Shown here: positions 25,667 to 34,116 of the stretch, piece by piece
Numbering within the stretch: the first letter of the stretch is position 1
Layout: every line of letters starts with the position of its first letter
Assembly (NCBI RefSeq): GCF_002482385.1
Contig: NZ_DLFW01000002.1
Location: forward strand, 425,238 to 489,237
DNA from: Dysgonomonas sp. UBA7710
GTDB lineage: Bacteria > Bacteroidota > Bacteroidia > Bacteroidales > Dysgonomonadaceae
DNA: 64,000 nucleotides
Direction of reading: 5' to 3'
The notes under the pieces: model-generated
Databases searched by the model: none
Told to the model about the DNA's origin: nothing
Seen by the model: the letters and a program-made list of their open reading frames with translations, nothing else
Position numbers and translations under genes: made by a program

Positions 25667-25685
25667 TTACTTTTATACAAAGTAA

Positions 25686-26738
25686 ATGCAAAATTTGAAG
25701 ACCATGAAAAAAGGGCCGTTAACAATTAAAGATATTGCTAAAGATTTGAATATATCGCCCTCGACCGTGTCGAGGGCTTTGAAAGATAATCCTGACATAA
25801 GCCTCGAAACAAGGAAACTGGTGCAGGATTATGCGAAAAAGTATAAATATAAGCCAAATGCGTTGGCTTTGAGCCTGAGAACACAGCATACCAATATTAT
25901 CGGGGTTATCGTTCCTGAATTGGCAAACCACTTCTTTTCCGGTGTATTATCCGGTATGGAGACTATCGCCGAGGAGAAGGATTACCATGTAATTGTATGC
26001 CAGTCGTCGGAAGATTACCAGAAAGAGATACGGAATGTACAGACTCTTATCAAGGCCCGTGTATGCGGCGTGTTGATCTCTCAGTCGAAAATGACTACAA
26101 AATACGATCATTTTCAGGAATTGATAGATAACGATATACCGGTCATCTTTTTCGACCGTATTTGTACGGGAATCGACACGGATAAGGTAGTGGTGGATGA
26201 TTATTCGGGAACATTTACCGCTGTGGAATATATGATAAAGACAGGTTGTAAGCGTATAGCCTTTTTTTCGGCCCCGTTGCACCTCGAAATATCCAAGAAC
26301 AGGAGAAATGGTTATCTGGATGCATTGCGCAAATACCATCTGCCCGTAGATGAAAATCTGATGCGTATAGCTGATACCAAGCAGCTCGGTTATGAGAGAG
26401 CAATGCAGATATTGCAGGAACCTGACAGACCGGATGCATTTATGGCGATGAACGATTATACGGCCTCGGGTATATTACTGGCGACAAAGAAGCTTGGTTT
26501 GAAAGTACCGGAAGAGGTTTCGATCTTCGGCTTTTCCAATTCCAATATATCACAGGATACCGATCCCATGCTTACTACTATGGATCAGCATCCTAAAAAA
26601 GTGGGGGAGGAAGCGATGCAACTTATGTTGGAAAAAATAGAGAACCCCGGAAATGTATCGCGAAAGAACAGACTGATAAAGACCTCTTTGATAGCAAGGC
26701 AAACCACACGGGAACTGCCCGCCAAAGGAGGAGATTGA
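25686..26738 (+). CDS. LacI-family regulator of the alpha-glucan genes
   Basis: The 350-residue protein has the LacI helix-turn-helix IKDIAKDLNISPSTVSRAL (about residues 13-31) and the sugar-binding-protein-like domain from about 65 (IIGVIVPELANHFFSGVLSG). ATG 25686 lies 19 bases after the amylase stop; ATG 25704 is an equally possible start just before the HTH. Lying inside the alpha-glucan gene run, it probably controls that operon in response to maltose or a maltodextrin. It is a paralogue of the regulator at 6699 with a clearly different sequence. No clear operator was identified by eye. Confidence 0.88.
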   Translation: MQNLKTMKKGPLTIKDIAKDLNISPSTVSRALKDNPDISLETRKLVQDYAKKYKYKPNALALSLRTQHTNIIGVIVPELANHFFSGVLSGMETIAEEKDYHVIVCQSSEDYQKEIRNVQTLIKARVCGVLISQSKMTTKYDHFQELIDNDIPVIFFDRICTGIDTDKVVVDDYSGTFTAVEYMIKTGCKRIAFFSAPLHLEISKNRRNGYLDALRKYHLPVDENLMRIADTKQLGYERAMQILQEPDRPDAFMAMNDYTASGILLATKKLGLKVPEEVSIFGFSNSNISQDTDPMLTTMDQHPKKVGEEAMQLMLEKIENPGNVSRKNRLIKTSLIARQTTRELPAKGGD

Positions 26739-26760
26739 TTAATACATACTAAAATATACC

Positions 26761-28098
26761 ATGAAACAAAAACCAACACTTACCTTTTGGCAGATCTGGA
26801 ACCTCAGTTTCGGATTTTTAGGCATTCAAATAGGATATTCATTGCAGAGTTCGCAAACCAGCCGTATATTGTCGGCATTGGGAGCCGATCCTCATCACTT
26901 GCCCTTATTCTGGCTGGCGGCCCCGATAGCAGGATTGATTGTACAACCGATTATAGGTATGTCCAGCGATCGCACATGGACAAAGTTGGGACGGCGTATT
27001 CCGTTTATCCTCGGAGGAGCAATAGTTTCGGCTATAGCTATGTTTTTCATGCCTAATTCGGAATTTGTTGCAGCTATTATGCCTCCTGTATTTTTCGGAG
27101 CATTTATGTTATTGTTCATGGATTGTGCCTTTAATGTTTCTATGCAGCCTTTCCGTTCTCTGGTAGGTGACATGGTAAACGACAAGCAGCGGAACCTGGG
27201 TTACTCCACCCAAAGTTTCCTTACAAATGTAGGTGCGGTTGTAGGCTCTTTCTTACCTTTTATCCTGACATGGATTGGTATACAAAATATACCCGCGATA
27301 GGAGAAAAAGTAGCCCCATCGGTTATCTGGTCATTCTATATAGGAGGGACGGCTTTGCTGCTGACAGTTTTATGGACAAGCTTCAGAGTTAGAGAATATC
27401 CTCCGAAAGAATACGAAGAATACAATAATATCACTGAGGAAGAAAAGCAAAAGCGGTCTTTTATAGATATTCTTAAAAGCACGCCTAAAACAATGCTTCA
27501 ATTGGCTGTTGTGCAGTTTTTCTCCTGGTTCGCCTTATTCCTGATGTGGGTATATTCCATTGGAGGAATAGCCGAAAATGTGTGGCATACGACAGATCCA
27601 CTGTCTCAGGCTTATAACGATGCTGGCAACTGGAATGGCGTGCTGAGTGGGGTATATGGTATCTTTGCAGTTGTATTCTCTGTCTTTATGGCTCGCATAG
27701 CTGATAAGTTGGGACGGAAGAAAGTATATTCGTTCGCTTTGCTTATGGGTGCGTTAGGGCTGGCTTCGATGTATATTTTCGACGATAAATATATGTTGCT
27801 GGTATCTATGCTCGGTGTGGGGATTGCCTGGGCGGCTATATTGGCAATGCCTTATGCCATCCTGTCGGCTGCGCTTCCAGCCAGCAAGATGGGTGTGTAC
27901 ATGGGTATATTTAATGCAACTATAACTATTCCGCAAATTGTGGCGGGTATAACAGGTGGGTTGATATTGAAATATGTTGTGGGAGGAAGTTCTGTTTCTA
28001 TGCTGGTAGTAGCAGGCGTATCTATGTTGTTGGCTGCAATCTCTGTTGCATTTGTACAAGATAAGAATGCAGAGATACAACCGGAGAATATAAAGTAA
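26761..28098 (+). CDS. MFS maltose/disaccharide transporter (SLC45/GPH-like)
   Basis: The 445-residue protein has 12 predicted helices and family motifs: NLSFGFLGIQIGYSLQSSQT at the start, GMSSDRTWTKLGRRIPFILG (the RxxxGRR loop) near residue 65, and ARIADKLGRKKVY near 315. This group includes bacterial maltose and plant-sucrose-type H+ symporters. It lies between the LacI regulator and the lipoprotein amylase, so it likely imports maltose or short maltodextrins made in the periplasm for MalQ and cytoplasmic enzymes. The substrate is inferred from context. Confidence 0.9.
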   Translation: MKQKPTLTFWQIWNLSFGFLGIQIGYSLQSSQTSRILSALGADPHHLPLFWLAAPIAGLIVQPIIGMSSDRTWTKLGRRIPFILGGAIVSAIAMFFMPNSEFVAAIMPPVFFGAFMLLFMDCAFNVSMQPFRSLVGDMVNDKQRNLGYSTQSFLTNVGAVVGSFLPFILTWIGIQNIPAIGEKVAPSVIWSFYIGGTALLLTVLWTSFRVREYPPKEYEEYNNITEEEKQKRSFIDILKSTPKTMLQLAVVQFFSWFALFLMWVYSIGGIAENVWHTTDPLSQAYNDAGNWNGVLSGVYGIFAVVFSVFMARIADKLGRKKVYSFALLMGALGLASMYIFDDKYMLLVSMLGVGIAWAAILAMPYAILSAALPASKMGVYMGIFNATITIPQIVAGITGGLILKYVVGGSSVSMLVVAGVSMLLAAISVAFVQDKNAEIQPENIK

Positions 28099-28119
28099 TA
28101 TCCATTTAAAATATAATTT

Positions 28120-29481
28120 ATGAGAAATAAACTATTATTTGTGGTCGCTTTAATAGCCCTTATGAGCTATTCATGTAAACAAAAGCCACAAACAGCAATT
28201 GATGAACCGCAGGAAGAGTGTACTGTACTGCATCTCGACTGGACACGGAGTGCCGTTATTTACGAAGTGAATGTAAGACAATATACCAAAGAAGGCACAT
28301 TTGCTGCTTTCGAGCAACATCTGCCACGACTAAAAGAACTGGGTGTCGATGTGCTTTGGTTTATGCCGATACATCCGATATCCGAGAAGAACCGTAAAGG
28401 AACTTTGGGTAGCTATTACGCAGTAAAGGACTATAAGGAGGTAAATCCTGAGTTCGGTACAAAAGAGGACTTCAAGCGTCTTGTCGACAAAGCGCATGAA
28501 GCCGGATTTAAAGTGATACTAGACTGGGTGGCCAATCATACAGGCGGTGATAATGTATGGCTGTCTGAACATCCCGACTGGTATGTAAAGGATGAGGCCG
28601 GAAATCCGAAGAGCCCATACGACTGGACAGATACTTACGAATTGAACTACGATAATAAGGATATGCGTACAGCAATGACGGATGCGTTGAAGTATTGGGT
28701 GACAGATTTCAATATCGACGGCTATCGCTGCGATATGGCGCATGAAGTGCCTACTGATTTCTGGAACGGTGTACGCCCTGCATTAGATAGCATCAAACCT
28801 GTATTTATGCTGGCTGAATCAGAAAACTATGACTTACTGGAGCATGCTTTCGATGCCAATTATTCATGGGAGTTGATGCATATGATGTCCGACGTGAATA
28901 AAGGAACTAAGACCGCCGAAGATATTCAGGCATACGTTCAGAAATTGGATAGCCTTATGTGCCCGGATGGTTATAAAATGAATTTCCTTACTAATCATGA
29001 CGAGAATTCATGGAATGGTACCGAGTTTGAACGTTATGGAAAAGGAGTGGAGGCTTTTGCCGTACTCACTTATACTCTGAATGGCATGCCAATGATATAT
29101 ACAGGGCAGGAAGTTGGCCTGAAGAAGCGTCTTTCTTTCTTCGAGAAAGATATGGTGCCGTCGTGGACAGCCAATGCAACCACCGCTTTTTACAAGAAGT
29201 TGAACGAACTGAAGCATACTCACCCGGCATTGCGTGCAGGGGAGATAGGCGGTAAGCTGAGGTTTTACACATCGTCTGCTGGTAAAGATATCTTAATCTA
29301 TTCGCGTGAAGCGGCAGGAAAAGAGATAATGGTAATGCTGAACCTGTCCGGAAAGAACGTTACCTATCAGAGTAATGACGCTTTAAACAGGGATAACTAT
29401 GTAGACTATTTCTCAGGGAAGAAGGTCGATAAATTGCCTAATACCCTGAAAGCATGGGAGTACAGAGTATTTACCCGCTAA
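28120..29481 (+). CDS. GH13 alpha-amylase, lipoprotein
   Basis: The 453-residue protein has a lipoprotein signal (IALMSYSCKQ, Cys at residue 19). The GH13 barrel begins near residue 45 (AVIYEVNVRQYTKEGTF), with catalytic residues in IDGYRCDMAHEVP (nucleophile), FMLAESEN (acid) and FLTNHDENSWNGTE. A short beta domain follows. It is shorter than the first amylase and lacks the N-terminal sandwich, so its product range may differ. Membrane anchoring suggests periplasmic or surface action. It is the last gene of the operon; a strong terminator follows 15 bases after the stop. Confidence 0.92.
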   Translation: MRNKLLFVVALIALMSYSCKQKPQTAIDEPQEECTVLHLDWTRSAVIYEVNVRQYTKEGTFAAFEQHLPRLKELGVDVLWFMPIHPISEKNRKGTLGSYYAVKDYKEVNPEFGTKEDFKRLVDKAHEAGFKVILDWVANHTGGDNVWLSEHPDWYVKDEAGNPKSPYDWTDTYELNYDNKDMRTAMTDALKYWVTDFNIDGYRCDMAHEVPTDFWNGVRPALDSIKPVFMLAESENYDLLEHAFDANYSWELMHMMSDVNKGTKTAEDIQAYVQKLDSLMCPDGYKMNFLTNHDENSWNGTEFERYGKGVEAFAVLTYTLNGMPMIYTGQEVGLKKRLSFFEKDMVPSWTANATTAFYKKLNELKHTHPALRAGEIGGKLRFYTSSAGKDILIYSREAAGKEIMVMLNLSGKNVTYQSNDALNRDNYVDYFSGKKVDKLPNTLKAWEYRVFTR

Positions 29482-29495
29482 AATGAAATTATAGC

Positions 29496-29541
29496 AATAA
29501 TAAAGGCTCAGATGATAGGATTATTCTGAGCCTTTATTATT
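29496..29541. terminator. bidirectional terminator after the alpha-glucan operon
   Basis: A perfect 16-base stem, AATAATAAAGGCTCAG (29496-29511) / CTGAGCCTTTATTATT (29526-29541), with a 14-base loop. It sits between the amylase and the convergent mdaB-like gene, and both outer ends are A/T-rich. Confidence 0.8.
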
Positions 29542-29555
29542 CTTAATAATATATG

Positions 29556-30152
29556 TTATAGCTCTTTGGATACCATATCCAGATGTGCCCGGTAATTCTT
29601 TTCCGACTGCTTGATATTTGAATTTTTCATTACATCATAGAAATGGAAGCTATCCACTGGTTCCAAGCCAATAAATGCATTCATACGGTGGAAACCGAAC
29701 ATTACTCCTTTGTCTACACTGTGCTGTTTAAAGAATTCATCTTCCAGGGTAAATGCTTCAACCGGAGCATTCCATGTCGTTGTCAGCATATATTTACGTC
29801 CCTGTAACAGGCCGCCCGTGCCATAGTTGCGAGTTGGATTGGCCGAACGCCTGCCGTCACTGAAATAGATGCCATTCTGGTGACCTGCGGTAAAAACCTC
29901 GTCTATATACTTTTTCAAATCGTTAGGCAATTGAAACCACCAGATGGGAGTATGGTAGATAATCACATCTGCCCATACAAACTTCTCTACCTCTTCTTCA
30001 GGTTTATAGCTGTCATTGATATCTGTAGTCTTTACTTCATAGCCTTTATTATTTTTGAAGTAATCTACTGTCCAGTTTGTAAGTGTTTTGTTAAACTCTC
30101 CTCCCGAATGAGCAAACTTTGGTGCTCCGTTTATTACAAATATCTTTTTCAT
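29556..30152 (-). CDS. mdaB: MdaB-like NAD(P)H quinone oxidoreductase (flavodoxin fold)
   Basis: The 198-residue protein has the flavodoxin-like start KKIFVINGAPKFAHSGG, a conserved TPIWWFQLPNDLKKYIDEVF segment (near residues 69-88) and YGTGGLLQGRKYMLTTTWNAP (FAD-contact region near 118-135, shown by key part GGLLQGRKYMLTTTWN). These match modulator-of-drug-activity B, a FAD enzyme that reduces quinones by two electrons and limits redox stress. It is divergent from a LysR-type gene with a 104-base shared promoter region, which suggests control by that regulator. Confidence 0.88.
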   Translation of the reverse strand: MKKIFVINGAPKFAHSGGEFNKTLTNWTVDYFKNNKGYEVKTTDINDSYKPEEEVEKFVWADVIIYHTPIWWFQLPNDLKKYIDEVFTAGHQNGIYFSDGRRSANPTRNYGTGGLLQGRKYMLTTTWNAPVEAFTLEDEFFKQHSVDKGVMFGFHRMNAFIGLEPVDSFHFYDVMKNSNIKQSEKNYRAHLDMVSKEL

Positions 30153-30182
30153 AATTGTTTTTTACTTTTAATATTTCTGCGA

Positions 30183-30190
30183 CAAAATTA
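30183..30190 (-). promoter_or_regulatory. -7 element TAATTTTG for the mdaB-like gene
   Basis: The minus strand reads TAATTTTG, 30 bases before the ATG at 30152. Confidence 0.5.
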
Positions 30191-30226
30191 TAACCTTTTT
30201 ATTGATAAATAAAATAATATAAATTA

Positions 30227-30234
30227 TATATTTG
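30227..30234 (+). promoter_or_regulatory. -7 element TATATTTG for the LysR-type gene
   Basis: A match to TAnnTTTG. A transcript starting near 30240 leaves only five bases before ATG 30245 but 17 before ATG 30257, supporting the second start. Confidence 0.55.
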
Positions 30235-30256
30235 CATCATAATTATGATAGATATT

Positions 30257-31198
30257 ATGGTAAATCTTGAATGGTTCAGAACATTTAAAGCAATATATGA
30301 AACAGGGTCATTAACCTCGGCTGCCAACAAGCTATATATATCCCAGCCCGGTGTCAGCCTCCATCTGAATTCTTTGGAAGCACATATCGGAAACAAATTA
30401 TTCGACAGGGGGACACGTAAGATGTTGCCGACCGAATACGGGAATATGCTCTATAATTCCATTGTGGATGCCGTGAAAAAACTGGAGGAAGCCGAAGGAC
30501 ATTTTTACAGGAATGCAGATTCAGGCAGGCCGAGTATAAGTATCGGGATGTGCTTTGAAACGTTCCAGTATGTACTCGAACCTTTTATCAGCAAACTGCC
30601 TTTCAATCTTATCACTAAATTCGGGGTATATCAGGATATGCTGAATGATTTGGATAAAGGCCTGCTCGATTTTGTTATCTCGCCGCAAAAAGATGAAACG
30701 TTTAATATTCAGTACACCCCTTTTTCGAAAGAACGTCTGATACTCATAGCAGGAAGTAAGAGTGATTTATCCGGATTCCGGGAAGCTGTAAATACACGTA
30801 ATGCCGAAATCGCTGAAGATTGGCTGAATAAGCAGTCCTGGTTTGGAACAACAGGAGATATGGAACATCTCCGTAATTTTTGGATACACAATTTTAAGAA
30901 AAGGCCCGATTTTAAGCCAAACTATATTGTTCCGAATATGAGTTCGATTATACGTTGCATATCGGGTAAGGAAGGTTTTTCCGTTATTCCGGATTTTTTA
31001 TGCCGCAAGCAGTTGGAAGAAGGAAATATCCAACTTGTGTGGGAAGGTTTCACTCCAATAGAAAATACGCTGTATTTTGCTCAAAGGAAAAAAACGATTT
31101 ACAAAAAAGAACTGGCATTGTTACAAGATATTTTTCTCAAACATATGGCCATCGATGTCAAAGATCAAATCTTGCTTTTACAGGATAAAGACCGGTAA
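30257..31198 (+). CDS. LysR-family transcriptional regulator
   Basis: The 313-residue protein starts MVNLEWFRTFKAIYETGSLT, with a LysR winged helix-turn-helix (SAANKLYISQPGVSLHLNSLE, by its key part LYISQPGVSLHLNSL) and a substrate-binding domain from about residue 90. ATG 30245, four codons upstream, is possible but leaves almost no leader. It is divergent from the mdaB-like quinone reductase and probably activates that gene in response to a quinone or electrophile. A perfect 14-base-stem terminator follows at 31205. Confidence 0.88.
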   Translation: MVNLEWFRTFKAIYETGSLTSAANKLYISQPGVSLHLNSLEAHIGNKLFDRGTRKMLPTEYGNMLYNSIVDAVKKLEEAEGHFYRNADSGRPSISIGMCFETFQYVLEPFISKLPFNLITKFGVYQDMLNDLDKGLLDFVISPQKDETFNIQYTPFSKERLILIAGSKSDLSGFREAVNTRNAEIAEDWLNKQSWFGTTGDMEHLRNFWIHNFKKRPDFKPNYIVPNMSSIIRCISGKEGFSVIPDFLCRKQLEEGNIQLVWEGFTPIENTLYFAQRKKTIYKKELALLQDIFLKHMAIDVKDQILLLQDKDR

Positions 31199-31204
31199 TA
31201 AAGC

Positions 31205-31240
31205 AAGAACACTGTATAGATAAAATTATACAGTGTTCTT
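31205..31240. terminator. bidirectional terminator between the LysR gene and the biotin carrier gene
   Basis: A perfect 14-base stem, AAGAACACTGTATA (31205-31218) / TATACAGTGTTCTT (31227-31240), with an eight-base loop. It lies between convergent genes. Confidence 0.8.
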
Positions 31241-31263
31241 TACATATTTGGGGATATTTTTCT

Positions 31264-31716
31264 TTATCCTATCGCCAATAAGGCTACGCCTTCAAGTACC
31301 GAGTCTCCGGCATTTACATATATTTCAGTAACTTTACCATCCACTGGTGCCTGTATGGCATTTTCCATTTTCATGGCTTCAAGCATAGCTACTGTCTGGC
31401 CTTTTTTCACTTCATCGCCCACATTTACCTGAACTCCGATAACGATACCCGGTAGTGGTGATTTCACTGTACCTGCACCGCCTCCGGCAGGTTTGTTTGC
31501 ACTTGGGGCAGCAGCTGTTGCTTTTGGTGCTGCGGCTGCAGGCGCTGATGCTGCTTTAGCAGCAGGACGGGCAACAAAATTTACATCCTCGTCGCTGTTT
31601 ACCAACTCTACCTTGTAGTTAGTTCCGTTTACAGCTACTTCTGCAAGGTCACCCTCCATTTTGTTTACGGCAACTATATATTCCTGGCCGTTGATTCTGT
31701 ATATGAATTGTTTCAT
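31264..31716 (-). CDS. biotin carboxyl carrier subunit of methylmalonyl-CoA decarboxylase
   Basis: The 150-residue protein has an N-terminal beta domain (1-60), an Ala/Pro-rich flexible linker (about 62-82) and a C-terminal biotinyl domain with EAMKMENAIQ; the biotinylated residue is Lys116. It carries CO2 between the carboxyltransferase and the decarboxylating partner. It is the last gene of the epimerase-mmdA-small subunit-carrier set, 16 bases after the 58-residue gene. In Bacteroidetes this complex links succinate/propionate metabolism to Na+ pumping; the membrane beta subunit is not in this window. Confidence 0.92.
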   Translation of the reverse strand: MKQFIYRINGQEYIVAVNKMEGDLAEVAVNGTNYKVELVNSDEDVNFVARPAAKAASAPAAAAPKATAAAPSANKPAGGGAGTVKSPLPGIVIGVQVNVGDEVKKGQTVAMLEAMKMENAIQAPVDGKVTEIYVNAGDSVLEGVALLAIG

Positions 31717-31732
31717 GATGTTTTTCCGAATT

Positions 31733-31909
31733 TTATTTTCTTATTGGCATTTGAAGCATAGCCTCCCTTTTGTCGGCCCAAGGCAAATAATCTTTCGATA
31801 CATGTTTTATAGTAAGCACGTTGCTTTCTATATCATGCTGATGCTGTACATCATATATAGCCAGTGCTATCGCCGCCAATACTTCTTTTGATATATTCTG
31901 ATCGCTCAT
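31733..31909 (-). CDS. small subunit gene, MmdE/OadG C-terminal-like (58 aa)
   Basis: An ATG-initiated 58-codon frame fills the space between mmdA and the biotin carrier gene. The protein begins MSDQNISKEVLAAIALAIYD and ends with KDYLPWADKREAMLQMPIRK. The VLAAIALAIYD helix and the PW near the end resemble the cytoplasmic C-terminal tail of OadG/MmdD gamma-delta subunits and the stand-alone epsilon subunit of Veillonella methylmalonyl-CoA decarboxylase, which stabilise the complex. There is no membrane helix, so an OadG/MmdD subunit with a membrane anchor must be elsewhere or lacking. Conserved position in the operon supports a real gene. The family match is from memory. Confidence 0.72.
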   Translation of the reverse strand: MSDQNISKEVLAAIALAIYDVQHQHDIESNVLTIKHVSKDYLPWADKREAMLQMPIRK

Positions 31910-32017
31910 CTTATTTTTTCTTTTGTGATGTTTAAAAATTTAATATTTAAAGATTTAATAATCAAAGTATTTGTTTAAATTGTTAAATCTTTAATTTTTT
32001 AAATTTCACTTTAGAGA
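31910..32017. repeat. A/T-rich spacer with TTTAAAGATTTAA-like units
   Basis: The 108 bases between mmdA and the small gene consist largely of TTAAATCTTTAA/TTTAAAGATTTAAT words in both orientations. A related string (TTTAAATCTTGAAATTATTA) lies just before hisG at about 44435. It probably forms weak hairpins. No promoter is evident. Confidence 0.5.
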
Positions 32018-33568
32018 TTACAGAGGCAGGTTGTCGTGCTTTTTAGCAGGATTAACTTGCTTTTTGGTTCTCAGTTGTTCCAAAGCACGGATCACACGGA
32101 AACGGGTGTTGCGTGGTTCGATAACATCGTCGATATATCCATAACGTGCAGCATTGAAAGGATTACAGAATAGTTTGTTGTATTCAGCTTTCTTAGCAGC
32201 AAGTGCTTCAGCAGGATTTTCAGCCTCTTTGATTTCTTTTGCGTATAATACTTCGGCAGCACCATCGGCACCCATTACTGCGATTTCGGCAGTAGGCCAT
32301 GCATAGTTGATATCTCCGCGAAGTTGTTTACAGCTCATCACAATGTGAGAACCTCCATAAGATTTACGAAGAGTAACAGTTACTTTAGGTACAGTAGCTT
32401 CACCGTAAGCATAAAGAAGTTTTGCTCCGTGAGTGATTACACCACCGTATTCTTGTCCTGTTCCCGGAAGGAATCCCGGAACGTCTACCAATGTTACCAG
32501 CGGAATATTGAAAGCATCGCAGAAACGTACGAAACGTGCAGCTTTGCGTGATGCATTGATATCAAGTACCCCTGCAAGATATTTAGGTTGGTTTGCTACC
32601 ACACCTACCGATTGTCCGTTCATACGGGCAAAGCCGATAATGATGTTTTTAGCATAATTGCCATGTACTTCAAGGAATTCTCCATTATCTACTACCGCTC
32701 CGATAACCTCAAACATATCGTAAGGCTTGTTCGGGTTGTCAGGGATAATTTCATTTAGTGAATCTTCCATTCTGGCAATAGGGTCGGTACATTCTTTGCG
32801 AGGAGCTTCTTCCATATTATTTTGAGGAAGGAAGCTATATAGGTGACGGATAAGAGCAAGTCCATCGTCTTCGTTTGCTACAGAGAAATGAGCAACCCCG
32901 GATTTTGTTGTATGTACGCTTGCTCCTCCAAGTTCTTCCTGAGTAACGTCTTCACCTGTAACAGTTTTTACCACTTTAGGTCCTGTAAGGAACATATAAG
33001 AAGTACCTTCTGTCATCAGCGTAAAGTCGGTAAGAGCCGGAGAGTATACGGCACCACCGGCACAAGGTCCGAAGATACCTGAAATCTGAGGAATAACACC
33101 GGATGCAAGAATATTGCGTTGGAATATTTCAGCATAACCGGCCAAAGCGTTTACACCTTCCTGAATACGTGCGCCACCTGAGTCGTTGATTCCGATTACA
33201 GGAGCACCTACTTTCATCGCCATATCCATTACTTTGCATATTTTCAATGCCATAGTTTCTGACAATGAACCACCGATTACAGTGAAGTCCTGTGCGAAAA
33301 TATAAACCAGACGGCCGTCTATGGTACCGCAACCGGTTACAACACCGTCTCCCAGGAATTTTTGTTTGTCCATTCCGAAGTTTGTACTGCGGTGTTCCAC
33401 GAACATGTCAAATTCTTCGAAACTACCTTCGTCAAGGAGGATAGCTATACGTTCGCGCGCTGTGTATTTGCCTTTATCGTGCTGTGAGTCTATTCTTTTC
33501 TGACCACCACCCAGACGGGCTTTAGCACGAAGTTCCATTAGCTCTTTTACCTTTTCAAGTTGGCTCAT
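32018..33568 (-). CDS. mmdA: methylmalonyl-CoA decarboxylase carboxyltransferase subunit alpha
   Basis: The 516-residue acyl-CoA carboxyltransferase has two crotonase-like halves. Visible motifs are ERIAILLDEGSFEEFD, DSGGARIQEGVNALAGY, FGPCAGGAVYSPALTDF in the first half and VDVPGFLPGTGQEYGG with KSYGGSHIVMSCKQL in the second. The subunit moves the carboxyl group from methylmalonyl-CoA to carrier biotin. The same family includes propionyl-CoA carboxylase beta; the neighbouring epimerase, the small subunit and the lack of a biotin carboxylase gene favour the decarboxylase direction. Length is typical. Confidence 0.93.
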   Translation of the reverse strand: MSQLEKVKELMELRAKARLGGGQKRIDSQHDKGKYTARERIAILLDEGSFEEFDMFVEHRSTNFGMDKQKFLGDGVVTGCGTIDGRLVYIFAQDFTVIGGSLSETMALKICKVMDMAMKVGAPVIGINDSGGARIQEGVNALAGYAEIFQRNILASGVIPQISGIFGPCAGGAVYSPALTDFTLMTEGTSYMFLTGPKVVKTVTGEDVTQEELGGASVHTTKSGVAHFSVANEDDGLALIRHLYSFLPQNNMEEAPRKECTDPIARMEDSLNEIIPDNPNKPYDMFEVIGAVVDNGEFLEVHGNYAKNIIIGFARMNGQSVGVVANQPKYLAGVLDINASRKAARFVRFCDAFNIPLVTLVDVPGFLPGTGQEYGGVITHGAKLLYAYGEATVPKVTVTLRKSYGGSHIVMSCKQLRGDINYAWPTAEIAVMGADGAAEVLYAKEIKEAENPAEALAAKKAEYNKLFCNPFNAARYGYIDDVIEPRNTRFRVIRALEQLRTKKQVNPAKKHDNLPL

Positions 33569-33656
33569 GTTTTAATATTTTAGATTCTAATAAATTAATC
33601 TGTTCAACGTAAAAATGACCTTACGTCATCATTGGGTGAGTAAAGTCATTCTTACT

Positions 33657-34070
33657 TTATTTGTTTGGATGTTCACACAGTTCGGTGAGGACGCTTCCTG
33701 TTGATTTCGGATGAAGGAATGCGATATTCAGGCCTTCTGCACCACCGCGCGGAGCTTTGTCTATCAGCTGTACGCCTTTCGATTCCATTTCGGCAAGAGC
33801 ATTAGCCACTCCGTCTGCTACGCTGAATGCGATATGATGGATGCCTTCTCCTTTTTTCTCAATAAATTTAGCAATTGTGCTATCAGGGCTTGTAGGCTCC
33901 AGAAGCTCAATTTTTGTTTGTCCCACTTTGAAGAATGCAGTTTTTACTTTTTGGTCTTCTACAACTTCAATGTTATAACATTTTAGACCTAAAACACCCT
34001 CGTAATAAGGTAGTTGTTCTTCGATGCTTTTTACAGCAATACCTAAATGTTCAATGTGTGAAATATCCAT
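33657..34070 (-). CDS. mce: methylmalonyl-CoA epimerase
   Basis: The 137-residue vicinal-oxygen-chelate protein interconverts (2R)- and (2S)-methylmalonyl-CoA. Motifs are HIEHLGIAVKSIEEQLPYYE at the start (metal His7), KIELLEPTSPDSTIAKFIEK in the middle and GIHHIAFSVAD (second His), with a final Glu in VLTELCEHP. It is the first gene of the operon leading to mmdA, and a TACCTTTG promoter element lies upstream. Together they form the lower propionate branch of succinate metabolism. Confidence 0.95.
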   Translation of the reverse strand: MDISHIEHLGIAVKSIEEQLPYYEGVLGLKCYNIEVVEDQKVKTAFFKVGQTKIELLEPTSPDSTIAKFIEKKGEGIHHIAFSVADGVANALAEMESKGVQLIDKAPRGGAEGLNIAFLHPKSTGSVLTELCEHPNK

Positions 34071-34108
34071 GATTTTATCTGAATAAAAAGTTATTATTTA
34101 GTTCCGCG

Positions 34109-34116
34109 CAAAGGTA
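34109..34116 (-). promoter_or_regulatory. -7 element TACCTTTG for the mce-mmdA operon
   Basis: The minus strand reads TACCTTTG, 38 bases before the mce ATG, with a GTTG about 16 bases further upstream. Confidence 0.65.
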
